A DNA stretch of 31,263 bases, from the IMG/VR virus record IMGVR_UViG_3300044623_000205, positions 1-31,263 of that record; one strand, written 5' to 3'. A model generated the notes under the pieces. The model was not told where the DNA came from. It saw nothing but the letters and a program-made list of their open reading frames with translations, and made no database searches. The translations under genes and the position numbers were made by a program. This document shows positions 12,348 through 21,266 of this stretch, one piece after another; positions within the stretch are counted from its first letter, which is position 1; each line of letters opens with the position of its first letter. Origin of the DNA: a virus.

Positions 12348-13034
12348 ATGAAGTTAGAAGTTACAAGAGCAACAAGTGTGAACGAAATTAGTCTAGGAGC
12401 TTATCAAAAGTTTCAAGAGGTTTGCGCCACTTCAAATGATGAAGAGTTTATCTCTATGAAAATGATTGAGATTTTTTGCGGTATTGATTTAAAAGACGTA
12501 GTTAAAATTAAACTTAGTTCGGTAGCTGAAATGATTACACATTTTTCAAAGTTATTTGCTACTAAAAATGAATTTACACACAGATTTAAAATAGGCACTC
12601 AAGAGTTCGGATTTATTCCTAGCATTGAAGATATAAGTATGGGTGAATATATTGATATTGTTAAGTACAGTTCAAGTTGGGAAGAGATGCACAAGGCAAT
12701 GGCTGCAATGTATAGACCAATTATAAAAACAAAAGGTAACGCTTACGAAATACAAGAGTATTCAGGGACTGTAAACTATGCAGACGTAATGAAGTTTGCG
12801 CCTTGTGGTATTGCAATTGCAGCGAGTGTTTTTTTTTGGACTTTAGGAAACGAATTAATAAAGGCTATCCCACACTTTTTGGAGAAGAAGATGAGCAAGC
12901 AGATGAAAACGACTTTAGCGAATCAACTCAATTTAGCAAGCGATGGGGATGGTATCAGTCAATTTATGCAATCGCTAAAGGAAACTTGGAGCGATTCGAT
13001 GCAGTTACCGCACTTTCACTTCACCAATGCTTAA
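12348..13034 (+). CDS. tail assembly chaperone, zero-frame product (G-like)
   Basis: A 228-residue protein in the position of the lambda G/GT chaperones, before the tail-completion and tape-measure genes. It has an N-terminal segment with LGAYQKFQEVC, a middle with EDISMGEYIDIVKY, a hydrophobic stretch IAIAASVFFWTLGNEL (about residues 153-168) and a polar C-terminus with SDGDGISQFMQSLKE. Its last 230 bases are overlapped in the -1 frame by 12803-13102. The nine-T tract at 12829-12837 gives a heptamer T TTT TTT in the right phase for -1 slippage. Such proteins chaperone the tape measure in the cytoplasm. Transcription probably starts at late promoter A. Confidence 0.75.
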   Translation: MKLEVTRATSVNEISLGAYQKFQEVCATSNDEEFISMKMIEIFCGIDLKDVVKIKLSSVAEMITHFSKLFATKNEFTHRFKIGTQEFGFIPSIEDISMGEYIDIVKYSSSWEEMHKAMAAMYRPIIKTKGNAYEIQEYSGTVNYADVMKFAPCGIAIAASVFFWTLGNELIKAIPHFLEKKMSKQMKTTLANQLNLASDGDGISQFMQSLKETWSDSMQLPHFHFTNA

Positions 13035-13102
13035 CGTATTTAACATTTGAAAAACAAAAATTAGCCGTTGAGGTGGCACAAATAAAAAGACAAAATAGAT
13101 GA
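12803..13102 (+). CDS. tail assembly chaperone, -1 frame extension (T-like)
   Basis: This -1 frame carries a conserved pattern that I recognise from flavobacterial phage chaperones: FSKRWGWYQSIYAIAKGN, FDAVTALSLHQCLTYL and a final FEKQKLAVEVAQIKR. It has no convincing start of its own and is open through the nine-T tract at 12829-12837. I therefore read it as the C-terminal part of a frameshift fusion: about 163 residues from the 12348 frame plus about 88 from here, near 251 in all. The fusion would recruit tail tube subunits to the tape measure, as GT does in lambda. It overlaps the next gene by four bases. Confidence 0.75.
   Translation: MWYCNCSECFFLDFRKRINKGYPTLFGEEDEQADENDFSESTQFSKRWGWYQSIYAIAKGNLERFDAVTALSLHQCLTYLTFEKQKLAVEVAQIKRQNR
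12830..12836 (+). promoter_or_regulatory. probable -1 ribosomal slippery heptamer
   Basis: Zero-frame codons read GTT TTT TTT TGG. Slippage by one base at T TTT TTT moves ribosomes from the 12348 frame (phase 0) into the 12803-13102 frame (phase 2), exactly the -1 relation needed. No other X XXY YYZ heptamer in phase was found in the overlap. Confidence 0.65.
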
Positions 13103-13554
13103 GCGGATATTATACTTTAATCGATACTTTAAAACAATTACTAATAGATTCACCTTTTGTAAATCAGGTTACTGAAGGGGATTTATACGATGTGGATTTA
13201 TCTAAGCAAACTATATTTCCTTTAAGCCATATAATAGTTAATAACGTTTCTATATTACCAAATGTTTTAAAAGCTAACATTAGTATAGTTGCTATGGATA
13301 TAGTAGATATTTCAAAGAGTGAGCCTACGGATATGTTCAAAGATAATAACAATAGGCAAGACGTTTTAAATACACAACTTATAATGTTATCCAGAATAGT
13401 TGCACAGTTGACTAATGGGGAAACCTTTGAGGACAATTACCAATTAGAGGGTGAGCCAAGCTGTGAGCCTTTTACTGATAGATTTGAAAACTTACTAGCA
13501 GGTTGGACTATGACCTTTGATGTATTAATCCCTAACGAAATGAGTTCATGTTAG
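13099..13554 (+). CDS. tail terminator/completion-like protein
   Basis: A 151-residue protein with SKQTIFPLSHIIVNNV, ISIVAMDIVDISK, NNRQDVLNTQLIMLSRI and CEPFTDRFENLLAGWTMTFDVLIPNEMSSC, a set conserved in flavobacterial siphophages. Strand-rich with a long central helix, it fits the tail terminator fold, which caps the finished tube and joins it to the head. It lies between the chaperone and an HK97 gp10-like gene, where such proteins are expected. Overlaps of four and seven bases bind it to its neighbours. Confidence 0.65.
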   Translation: MSGYYTLIDTLKQLLIDSPFVNQVTEGDLYDVDLSKQTIFPLSHIIVNNVSILPNVLKANISIVAMDIVDISKSEPTDMFKDNNNRQDVLNTQLIMLSRIVAQLTNGETFEDNYQLEGEPSCEPFTDRFENLLAGWTMTFDVLIPNEMSSC

Positions 13555-14111
13555 ATAAATCTGAAGTTCAAAAACAGTTAGATAAGTTTAAAGCTTATGT
13601 GATTAGTGAAAGCCGTAAGAACTTAACTAGACTAAAAAAGAATAGCAGTAAAAAGCTATATAATTCTTTGAGGGGTGAAGCTAAGGCAATGCCTAATTCG
13701 TTTAGTATGGACTTCTTTATGGAGGATTATGGACACTTTCAAGATAAAGGTGTTAATGGAGTTGGTCCTGCAGGAAAAGATAAAAACGGTAATTTAAAAA
13801 CAGTAGTAAAAGACGGTAAATATAATTTTGGGACGGGTTCAGGTCCTGCGGGAGGATTAAGAAGAGGGTTAGATAAGTGGATGGTTAGAAGAGGAATTGC
13901 ACCCCGAAATGAAAAGGGTAAATTTATTTCTAGGCAAAATTTAAAATTCTTAATTGCTAGGTCAATATTTAGGCACGGTATTAAACCAAGTTTATTCTTC
14001 ACTAAACCTTTTGAAGCTGCTTATAAAAAGTTACCATCTGAATTAGTAGATAAGTTTGGTTTGGATGCTTTAGAATTATTTGATATGACAATACAACAAC
14101 CTAAGATATGA
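13548..14111 (+). CDS. HK97 gp10-like tail completion protein
   Basis: A 187-residue basic protein. A helical N-terminus (SEVQKQLDKFKAYVISESRKNL) is followed by YGHFQDKGVNGVGPAG, a Gly-rich loop with GTGSGPAGGLRRGLDKWMVRRGIAPR, and RSIFRHGIKPSLFFTKPF near the end. This order recalls HK97 gp10-type proteins, which sit at the head-tail joint during tail completion. It overlaps the previous gene by seven bases and the next by four. Role assigned from pattern and place. Confidence 0.7.
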   Translation: MLDKSEVQKQLDKFKAYVISESRKNLTRLKKNSSKKLYNSLRGEAKAMPNSFSMDFFMEDYGHFQDKGVNGVGPAGKDKNGNLKTVVKDGKYNFGTGSGPAGGLRRGLDKWMVRRGIAPRNEKGKFISRQNLKFLIARSIFRHGIKPSLFFTKPFEAAYKKLPSELVDKFGLDALELFDMTIQQPKI

Positions 14112-15166
14112 GTAATAGAATATTTGCACGAAGCCCTTACATAATTACAGTAAACGAAACGGGGCAAACAAGTAGTAAGATAGAAGTATTTTTATGGAAT
14201 GGCACGGGTTCTGCACCCGGTTCACCAACTTATACATTAAGCAAGGCTATTCCTAGCGTTTCTGCACCCTCTACTTATTACGATGTTTCACCTTATATTC
14301 GTGAATACATTAATTTCAATTTAAGACCTGTAAATTATAACGGTACAGGTACTGCTTTAGGGTCAACTGCTTACTGTAATGTAACTATTAAACGGTACAA
14401 AAATACGGGAACTTATTTAGATACTACGACTTACTATGCATTTGATGGGTATGCTGAATATTCAGATGGTTATAACTACGATAGAGGTCAATACTTACTA
14501 GATGAAGGCACTTATTATTACCACTACGATAGTGATTTAACATACATTAATACTAAGGCAGGGGATTTAACATTAGAGGTTACTGCAGGACAAAAAGCGG
14601 TTTATACTGATTTAGTTAATGGGGCGGTTAATACGGCTACATTTGTTTCAAGTGGGATGAAAACGTCTTTTAGAGTATATCCTACATATTGGGCGCATGG
14701 TAATAAATTAGAAATAAAGACAAGTGCGGATGCTGTTTTAAGGACTTATACTTTCATGCCTAGAGAAGAGTGTAAATATCAAGCGTTACCAATTGACTTT
14801 GTAAATAAGTACGGAGCGTGGCAACGGGAGTTTTTATTTAAGGCGTCAAATGATAGTTTTAACATGACTAATCAGGATTTCAATATCATGAACGCTTCAA
14901 TCGTATCTTTTAAAGAATTTGAAGGACAAAAGAAAACTTTTAATACTAATGGTAGGGATTCAATTAAATGCAATACGGGGTGGGTTGCTGAATCATTTAA
15001 AGAAACTATCAAAGAGATTATGTTAAGCGAAAAAATAATACTTAACGATTTACCCGTAACGATTAAGACTAAACAAACTGAATTATTCAAGTCTATAAAT
15101 ACAAAAAATATTAATTATTCTTTAGAGTTCGATTATTCATTTGATACTATCATGTCTATTATATGA
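14108..15166 (+). CDS. tail structural protein (352 aa)
   Basis: A 352-residue, beta-rich protein with many Thr, Tyr and Gly. The N-terminal half resembles stacked beta sandwiches (FARSPYIITVNETGQT, SKIEVFLWNG, YYDVSPYIREYINF). The C-terminal part ends with SLEFDYSFDTIMSII. Patterns like these belong to distal tail or tail-tip proteins in flavobacterial siphophages. It overlaps the 796-residue gene by four bases and lies before the tape measure. The exact location in the tail is unknown. Confidence 0.6.
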   Translation: MSNRIFARSPYIITVNETGQTSSKIEVFLWNGTGSAPGSPTYTLSKAIPSVSAPSTYYDVSPYIREYINFNLRPVNYNGTGTALGSTAYCNVTIKRYKNTGTYLDTTTYYAFDGYAEYSDGYNYDRGQYLLDEGTYYYHYDSDLTYINTKAGDLTLEVTAGQKAVYTDLVNGAVNTATFVSSGMKTSFRVYPTYWAHGNKLEIKTSADAVLRTYTFMPREECKYQALPIDFVNKYGAWQREFLFKASNDSFNMTNQDFNIMNASIVSFKEFEGQKKTFNTNGRDSIKCNTGWVAESFKETIKEIMLSEKIILNDLPVTIKTKQTELFKSINTKNINYSLEFDYSFDTIMSII

Positions 15167-17553
15167 AAAGATTTGTACAGATATATATTGAGGGAGTTCC
15201 TGATAGTAACGATTACAGTAGGATTGAATTATTTGATGAGCAAGCTATTGATTTATCTATGTCGGTGCAGAATATTGCGGATATATCAAAGACATTCACG
15301 GATTTTACTAAGTCATTTACCGTTCCTGCTTCACCAATAAACAACGCTATATTTAAACACTTTTACAATAGTGATGTAGATACAACTTTACAACATGGAG
15401 TTAAAAGAAACGCGTACATTGAGATTGAACAAACACCGTTTAGAAGTGGTCGAATACAAATAGAAGATAGTAGCGTAGTGAACGGTAAAGTGTCAAGCTA
15501 TACGATTACATTCTATGGTAATTTAACGAGCTTAAAAGATATGTTTGGCGTCTTAAAATTAAAGGATTTAGACTATTCAGATTTTACAAGCCCGTTCACT
15601 GGTGATGAGGTTAAGGATAGAATTTCTTTAGATGCTACTGATTACGATATTCGTTACCCTTTGATAAGTTCTAATAGATTATGGAGTTATGGAGATTCAA
15701 CGGCAACTGATATAAACACAACTTCGGGTCATATTCTATATAGTGAGTTATTCCCTGCAATAAAAGTAATACGAATATTTGATGCTATTGAGTTAATGTT
15801 TGGTGTTAACTTTAGCGGTATATTTTTAGGCAATAAAAAGTTTACAAATTGCTTTTTATATTGTAAGAATAAAGATGTGAATGATAGTTTTAATCAGTCG
15901 CAAATAATGGATATTAGTAGCGCTGGAACTTCTTATGCTTTCACTAATATAACACCTAATTTTACTACCAATATTATAAACATTAAATACCTAATGGTTT
16001 TTGGGTGGTATACTACGGGGTCATGGGATATTAGAGTTAAAATGTTTAACGTTTCTAATTTATCAGCCAACTATTATTTTGATGTTTACGTAGATGGTTT
16101 ATTAGTTCATACGGGGAGTGGTATAGGTACAGATGTAGAGTATTCAGTTTGGTCTTTTGATAATAACTCAAGTTTAGATAGTGATATTTACATACTTATT
16201 CGTGCTGATGTTGCTATTACTTTTGATTCGTATATAAAATTTCAAGCTGATTTAATTTACGAAGATGATAGTGCAGGTACGGGTTCGTCTATAATTACTC
16301 CTTACACTACTGCACAATATATTTACTGTTCTACGCAAACACTTTCTGCTAATACGGATATCAATAGCATAATGCCTGATATGACAATAGCGGATTTCTT
16401 TAGCGGTGTGTTAAAAGAGTTTAATTTAACTTGCTATGCTTTAGCCTTAGACACCTTTCAAATAGAGCCTTTAGAAGATTGGTATAACAAAGGTAAGGTT
16501 CACGATATAACAACTTACACAACTACTGAAAGCATAATTATAGAACGTATTAAATTATTTAAAACTATATCTTTTACGCACGCGGATTCTGAAAGCTTCT
16601 TAAATAAAAAATACTTTGAACTAAACTCTTTGAAGTATGGAGATGTTAAAACGGCAACCACTTTTGATGGTGCAGATTTTGCTATAACCGTACCTTTCGA
16701 AAACCTCATCATGCAGAAGTTTACGGGTACAGATTTACAAGTTGGATATTGTTTAACAAAAGAACCTGATTATAAACCCTACGTTCCTAAGCCTATTTTG
16801 CTTTATATGTATGATAAGCAAAATTGCAGTTTTAAATTTAACAACGGGGTTACTACAACAACGGTTTCAACTTATATGCCTTTCGGTCAGGATATGAAAT
16901 TGTCGGGTGTTAACTATTCTTTGAACTTTGGTAATGATAATTCTAGTTTATTATTAGAGCCTATCGAAAATTCACTTTATAAAGTATATTACGAGCCTTA
17001 TTTATTAAATTTATTCAACAACAAAAATAGGTTAACTAAGGTTAAATGTGTATTCCCTTTATCATTGATTACTAAACTTAAACTAAATGACCGTTTAATT
17101 ATACGTGATAAGCGTTATATAATTAACGAGATTAAAAGTGATATTACAAAGGGCATTGTTGACTTAGTATTATTAAACGATTTTAGAAGTATAAAAAGTA
17201 AAACGTGGAGCGGTGGCAAACCCTTTAAAACAGATTATTTGGGAGGTGATGTTCATATAGGTGTGTTAATGAAGGGTGGCACTAAAAGCTGCGTATTAAG
17301 TTCAACAACTGCTGGAGTTACATTCTCAATAGCTACTATATATGCTGATACCGAAGTAACGGTAACTATTCCTGCGGTTGCTGCAAACTATTTTAGTTTA
17401 ATAGGTGAGGATAATAGTAAATTAATTGATGAAACACACGTAAACTTAAGGTCTGAATTAGGAGATAGTCAAGTAATATCAATCAACTTGTTATATACCA
17501 ATGATGACGATACAACGGAAACTTTATCCATTCCTATAATACAAACGAAATGA
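15163..17553 (+). CDS. large tail-tip structural protein (796 aa)
   Basis: A 796-residue protein, the largest in the window. The N-terminus (FVQIYIEGVPDSNDYSRIEL, then SKTFTDFTKSFTVPAS) is a pattern common to large tail proteins of flavobacterial phages. The central region is beta-rich, with FEIN/IEPLEDWY-like segments around residue 435, reminiscent of tail-hub domains. The last 90 residues are a beta domain with Cys-Val and Thr-rich strands, perhaps carbohydrate-binding or for adhesion. Probably the baseplate hub or tail tip. It overlaps its neighbours by four bases. Confidence 0.65.
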   Translation: MKRFVQIYIEGVPDSNDYSRIELFDEQAIDLSMSVQNIADISKTFTDFTKSFTVPASPINNAIFKHFYNSDVDTTLQHGVKRNAYIEIEQTPFRSGRIQIEDSSVVNGKVSSYTITFYGNLTSLKDMFGVLKLKDLDYSDFTSPFTGDEVKDRISLDATDYDIRYPLISSNRLWSYGDSTATDINTTSGHILYSELFPAIKVIRIFDAIELMFGVNFSGIFLGNKKFTNCFLYCKNKDVNDSFNQSQIMDISSAGTSYAFTNITPNFTTNIINIKYLMVFGWYTTGSWDIRVKMFNVSNLSANYYFDVYVDGLLVHTGSGIGTDVEYSVWSFDNNSSLDSDIYILIRADVAITFDSYIKFQADLIYEDDSAGTGSSIITPYTTAQYIYCSTQTLSANTDINSIMPDMTIADFFSGVLKEFNLTCYALALDTFQIEPLEDWYNKGKVHDITTYTTTESIIIERIKLFKTISFTHADSESFLNKKYFELNSLKYGDVKTATTFDGADFAITVPFENLIMQKFTGTDLQVGYCLTKEPDYKPYVPKPILLYMYDKQNCSFKFNNGVTTTTVSTYMPFGQDMKLSGVNYSLNFGNDNSSLLLEPIENSLYKVYYEPYLLNLFNNKNRLTKVKCVFPLSLITKLKLNDRLIIRDKRYIINEIKSDITKGIVDLVLLNDFRSIKSKTWSGGKPFKTDYLGGDVHIGVLMKGGTKSCVLSSTTAGVTFSIATIYADTEVTVTIPAVAANYFSLIGEDNSKLIDETHVNLRSELGDSQVISINLLYTNDDDTTETLSIPIIQTK

Positions 17554-17699
17554 TACAAAAAATAATAGAGCTATTAGCAATTGATGAATTTTACGGACAA
17601 AGTGAATTGATTGATATTGCAAAAGGAAAGTATAAGATACAACATTCAATAGTCGATAAGTATAAACAAAAGAAACGTATTAGAAATGGCAGAAAGTAA
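17550..17699 (+). CDS. small basic protein before the tape measure (49 aa)
   Basis: A 49-residue protein beginning in a four-base overlap with the 796-residue gene and ending 14 bases inside the tape-measure gene. The first 25 residues form an amphipathic helix and the rest is very basic (KYKQKKRIRNGRK). The two overlaps make it a likely translated link in the tail operon. It could be a small tail-assembly factor, but no family is recognised. Confidence 0.6.
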   Translation: MIQKIIELLAIDEFYGQSELIDIAKGKYKIQHSIVDKYKQKKRIRNGRK

Positions 17700-19839
17700 A
17701 GTTATTGACTTAGAAGTAAAAACTAACTTAGGTAGTTTAAAGTCTCAATTACGAGAAGCGCAAGCAGAGGTTGCTAAGATGTCCGAAAAGTTTGGAGCGG
17801 CTTCTGTTGAGGCTTCCAATGCTGCAAAGGCTGCTGGTATTCTTAAAGATAAAATTGGAGATGCTAAAGCTTTAACTGATGCGTTCAATCCTGATGCTAA
17901 GTTTAAATCTGTAACGGCTTCGATTAGTGGTGTAGCGGGTGGATTTGCTGCATACGAGGGTGCTATGAATTTAGTAGGTGTTAAGTCTCAAGAGGTTGAA
18001 GCAGCATTGTTGAAAGTTCAAAGTGCTATGGCTATTTCACAAGGTTTACAATCTGTTGGAGAAAGCATAGATAGTTTTAAGCAATTAGGGGCAGTAATTA
18101 AATCTACTTCTATTTTTCAAGGTATATACAACTTTATACAAACGGGTAGTTTTAAAGCAGCTAAAGATACTACTAACGCAGTAATAGAGGAAACAGTAGC
18201 CACTAAGTTGCAAGGTTCTGCAATGGTAGTAACATCTACTAGCACGGGTATTGCAACGGTTGCTATGAAAGCTTTTAGAGCTGCAATGATAGCAACGGGA
18301 ATCGGTGCGTTAATAGCGGGTCTTGTTATGGCTGTACAAGCGTTAAGTTCATTTGGAGGTGAAACTGAATCTACTGAAGACAAACAAAAAAGATTAGACG
18401 CTGCCTTAGCCGCTACTAACAAAACCTTAGATGCTCAAAAATTAGCTTATGAGAAAGCGGGTGAAGCTTCAAAGTTTGCAAATGATAAACAATTAATTGA
18501 TGCCTTAAATGCGGGTGCAAGTGAAAAGGAATTAAACGCTATAAAATTAAAAGGTTCTCAAGATAGGTTGGCTATAATAAAAGCTGAATACGATAAAAGT
18601 AAAGAGAATGTTTTTACTATGTATTCTAATTTAAAAATTAGTCAAGCTCAAGTAGATGCGTTATTAGCGGCAAGAGATAAAGCAAGTAAGAAATACGCTG
18701 ATGAACTCATCAATCTTGAAATGTCTCAAGCTGAAGAAAAAAATGCGAGAATAAAAGCGGCACAAGCAAAACAAGATGAAGCTAATAAAAAGAATAGAGA
18801 TGCTAATAAAGCTCATAATGACAAGAAAAAAGCGGATGATGAAAAACATCTTGCAGACTCAGCTAAGGCATTAGAAGATAATAGAGTTGCTATGCATAAT
18901 AGCGAGGTTGGATTCTTTGAAGCTACGATTGCCTCTAATGACAAATTAAGTAAAAAAGCTTTTGAAGCGCAAAAAGGATTATTACTAGAAAATAGTGAAT
19001 TTGCGCTAGGAGAATTAAAAATAACTGAAGGACAAAAAGAAGCTATTAAAGCTAAGTATAATGCCGACGCTATACAGCTACAAAAAGACCATGACTTAGC
19101 CGTAAAAGAAGCCGCGCAAAAAGTAGATGAAGATATATATAAAAGTAAAAAAGGATTCTTAGAGGGTGCAATAAGTGACGATGCTAAAAACCTACAATTT
19201 AAAAAAGATTTATTACTAGTCGAAAGGGATTTTACATTATTAAATACTGAATTAACTGAAGGTGAAATTTTTGCTATTAAACAAAAGTACGCTAAGGATG
19301 TAGCTGATTTAGATAAAGCCGAAATTGTACAGAAACAAGAGGGGCAAAAGCAAAAGTTAGAAATGGCGGTTAGAGCGTTTAGTATATTACAAGACGCAAC
19401 TACTTTGTTCACTGCTAAAAACGAGAAAGATGCGCGTAATCAGTTTAAAATAAACAAAGCTTTATCTTTAAGTTCTGCAATTGTTAACACAGCTTTAGGG
19501 GTTACAAGTGCTTTAAAAATGCCTATTGAACTATTCCCCGGGCAAAGATTTGTAGAGGCTGCTTTAGTAGGTGCTGCGGGTGGTGTTTCTATTGCTAAAA
19601 TTGCAGGGACTCAATATGCTGCTACGGGTGGTGGTGGTTCAGGTGGTTCAGGCGGTGGAGGCGGTGGTGGTTCTACTCCTGCAGCTCCACAAAGTGCGCC
19701 TAACTTTAACTTAGTAGGTGCAACGGGTTTAAACCAATTAGATATGTTAGGTAAACCAATACAAGCTTTCGTGGTAGGCGGTGAGGTTACAACTTACCAA
19801 GAGTTAGAACGCAATAGGTTACGAAATGCAACTTTATAA
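17686..19839 (+). CDS. tape measure protein
   Basis: A 717-residue, Ala/Lys-rich, mostly helical protein that sets tail length and passes DNA at injection; at about 0.15 nm per residue it implies a tail near 108 nm. The N-terminus has coiled-coil segments (LKSQLREAQAEVAKMSEKFG). A hydrophobic segment lies at about residues 195-217 and a second Ala/Gly-rich one at about 595-640. A Gly/Ser-rich linker (about 643-662) leads to the short C-terminal tail. The central 230-560 region is charged coiled coil. It is the longest helical protein in the window and follows the tail-tip genes. Confidence 0.9.
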   Translation: MAESKVIDLEVKTNLGSLKSQLREAQAEVAKMSEKFGAASVEASNAAKAAGILKDKIGDAKALTDAFNPDAKFKSVTASISGVAGGFAAYEGAMNLVGVKSQEVEAALLKVQSAMAISQGLQSVGESIDSFKQLGAVIKSTSIFQGIYNFIQTGSFKAAKDTTNAVIEETVATKLQGSAMVVTSTSTGIATVAMKAFRAAMIATGIGALIAGLVMAVQALSSFGGETESTEDKQKRLDAALAATNKTLDAQKLAYEKAGEASKFANDKQLIDALNAGASEKELNAIKLKGSQDRLAIIKAEYDKSKENVFTMYSNLKISQAQVDALLAARDKASKKYADELINLEMSQAEEKNARIKAAQAKQDEANKKNRDANKAHNDKKKADDEKHLADSAKALEDNRVAMHNSEVGFFEATIASNDKLSKKAFEAQKGLLLENSEFALGELKITEGQKEAIKAKYNADAIQLQKDHDLAVKEAAQKVDEDIYKSKKGFLEGAISDDAKNLQFKKDLLLVERDFTLLNTELTEGEIFAIKQKYAKDVADLDKAEIVQKQEGQKQKLEMAVRAFSILQDATTLFTAKNEKDARNQFKINKALSLSSAIVNTALGVTSALKMPIELFPGQRFVEAALVGAAGGVSIAKIAGTQYAATGGGGSGGSGGGGGGGSTPAAPQSAPNFNLVGATGLNQLDMLGKPIQAFVVGGEVTTYQELERNRLRNATL

Positions 19840-19850
19840 ATTATATAGAT
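19817..19850 (+). promoter_or_regulatory. putative phage late promoter D (weaker)
   Basis: GGTTACGA at 19817-19824, inside the last codons of the tape measure, is followed 16 bases later by TTATATAGAT, and the ATG is at 19851. Spacing equals the other late elements, with one mismatch in the first block and several in the second. Coding constraint on the same bases weakens the case. Confidence 0.45.
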
Positions 19851-20438
19851 ATGGAAAAGAGACAATGTATAGAAATGATTATTAACGATGAGATGTTGGA
19901 CGGTGTGTTTGCTATTTCACTTGTTGATAAACCTGCAATAGAAGAAAACTTTATTAAACTTTCATCTGAAAAAATACAGTTAAAGGTAGTTGATGAGGAT
20001 CGTAGAATTGTAGTGGGTTTTGCTTTAGTTCCTGAAAAGAAAATCTTAAGACGTGCAGACGATGGAACGGAATACGATATAAAATTTAGTAGAGAAACGG
20101 TACAATTGACTGCTGAACTATTCATGAAAAATCAAAAAGGTAATGAGTTTACTTTGGAACATGAAGACGATACAGATGGAGTAAACATAATTGAAAGCTG
20201 GATAGTTGAAGATGCTAAAAACGACAAATCTAATATCTACAATTTAGGTGCTAAGGGTGGCGAGTGGTGTTTAATGTCTAAAATTGATAATCAAAAAGTA
20301 TGGGATGAGATTAAGTTAGGAACTTACAACGGTTACTCTATTGAGGGTAAATTCTTCTCTAATAAAGAAGCTTTAAAAGAAGTTGAAATAGTTGATGAGG
20401 ACTTAGAAGCATTAAAGAAATTTTTAGATACTTTATAA
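19851..20438 (+). CDS. XkdF-like prohead protease
   Basis: A 195-residue protein with the XkdF pattern: DGVFAISLVDKPAIEENFI (residues 17-35), VGFALVPEKKILRR (55-68), FSRETVQLTAELF (79-91), EHEDD with His104, ESWIVEDAKNDKSN (115-128) and GYSIEGKF (161-168). His104 and the Ser in ESW or YSIEG are candidate catalytic residues of a serine protease that trims scaffold during capsid maturation. It precedes the scaffold and capsid genes as expected, but follows directly on the tape measure, which is not the canonical order. Confidence 0.8.
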   Translation: MEKRQCIEMIINDEMLDGVFAISLVDKPAIEENFIKLSSEKIQLKVVDEDRRIVVGFALVPEKKILRRADDGTEYDIKFSRETVQLTAELFMKNQKGNEFTLEHEDDTDGVNIIESWIVEDAKNDKSNIYNLGAKGGEWCLMSKIDNQKVWDEIKLGTYNGYSIEGKFFSNKEALKEVEIVDEDLEALKKFLDTL

Positions 20439-20439
20439 T

Positions 20440-21042
20440 ATGCCTACTATATTAAATACAGCATATAACGTACGAACTGATATCTTAGAATCTGAAAGTA
20501 ATATTTCAGTAGAGAATGGAACTTTGCACGTATATAACGACAAGCTAAAAGTACATTTACAAAACGAGATTAGGGAAATAGCAACTACTAATACTATTAA
20601 GAACGGTTCATTTTTAGACCTAACAACCCAAACAGTAACTTCAGGAGCAATTGCAGCGGTTAAGTTAGGTACTACAATCTTTTCAAATGGGGTTACTGTA
20701 AGTAATAATTCTCGAATCAATGTAGATTATTCAGGTATATACAATTTACAGTTTTCCATGCAATTAAGACGTACTAGTGGAGGGGGTACAAAACAAGCTA
20801 GTATTTGGATTAGAGTAAACGGTGTTGATGTTCCTAACTCTGCCACACACGTAACTTTCCAAGCTAGTTCTGATTATTTAGTTCCTGCATGGAATTTCTT
20901 CATAGATATGACAGCGGGGCAATATGTGGAATTAATGTGGACTCAAGACGATGCAATTATATTGACTTATAATGCTGCTGATACTATCATTCCACATCCT
21001 GCCGTTCCAAGTGTAATATTAACAATGAATAAAATAAACTAA
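20440..21042 (+). CDS. C1q/TNF-like jelly-roll virion protein
   Basis: A 200-residue protein with an N-terminal 60-residue segment and a C-terminal jelly-roll of the C1q/TNF type: VDYSGIYNLQFSMQLRR, IWIRVNGVDVPNSATHV, AWNFFIDMTAGQYVELMW and a final PAVPSVILTMNKI strand. Trimeric domains like this form capsid decorations or fibres in phages. It begins one base after the protease stop and is followed closely by the Cys-rich 61-residue gene, so it is part of the head operon. Confidence 0.7.
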   Translation: MPTILNTAYNVRTDILESESNISVENGTLHVYNDKLKVHLQNEIREIATTNTIKNGSFLDLTTQTVTSGAIAAVKLGTTIFSNGVTVSNNSRINVDYSGIYNLQFSMQLRRTSGGGTKQASIWIRVNGVDVPNSATHVTFQASSDYLVPAWNFFIDMTAGQYVELMWTQDDAIILTYNAADTIIPHPAVPSVILTMNKIN

Positions 21043-21043
21043 T

Positions 21044-21229
21044 ATGAAAACAGTAAAAGTAAGCCCAACGGGTGGTAAAAGAGGGTGTGCGTGTCCAGAT
21101 GGAACGTACTCTAAAAAGTGTTGTGATGGTTCGTTACAAGCGCAAGGTGTTGGCTCACTAGAAAGTCAATCTACATCTACAATAGTAATTAACAATTCAG
21201 GTACAACAACGACCACTCAAAGAGGGTGA
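21044..21229 (+). CDS. small Cys-rich phage protein (61 aa)
   Basis: A 61-residue protein with a Cys-rich N-terminal half (CACPDGTYSKKCCDGSLQAQG, Cys15, Cys17, Cys26 and Cys27) and a Ser/Thr-rich C-terminus. I know this motif from many flavobacterial phages, where it sits near the capsid genes. The Cys spacing suggests a small metal-binding or disulfide knot domain. It is two bases after the jelly-roll gene; late promoter C lies just beyond it. Confidence 0.75.
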   Translation: MKTVKVSPTGGKRGCACPDGTYSKKCCDGSLQAQGVGSLESQSTSTIVINNSGTTTTTQRG

Positions 21230-21232
21230 AAA

Positions 21233-21266
21233 GGTTACAATAATAAATTAATAAAGTTTAATAGTT
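21233..21266 (+). promoter_or_regulatory. putative phage late promoter C
   Basis: GGTTACAA at 21233-21240 is followed after 16 bases by TTTAATAGTT and the ATG at 21267. The first block is identical to those at 12315 and 23891, and the first T of the second block is equally spaced. It lies in a true intergenic gap, so coding does not explain it. Confidence 0.65.

Noticed and set aside
18813-19412. 199-residue reading frame on the minus strand
   Set aside because: It is a shadow of the Ala/Lys-rich tape-measure gene; composition is Ser/Phe/Leu-rich without motifs, and no minus-strand promoter or start context is seen.
19841-20125. Minus-strand frame opposite the XkdF-like gene
   Set aside because: The plus-strand gene carries the full conserved protease pattern, and the antisense frame has only Ser/Thr-rich low-complexity sequence.
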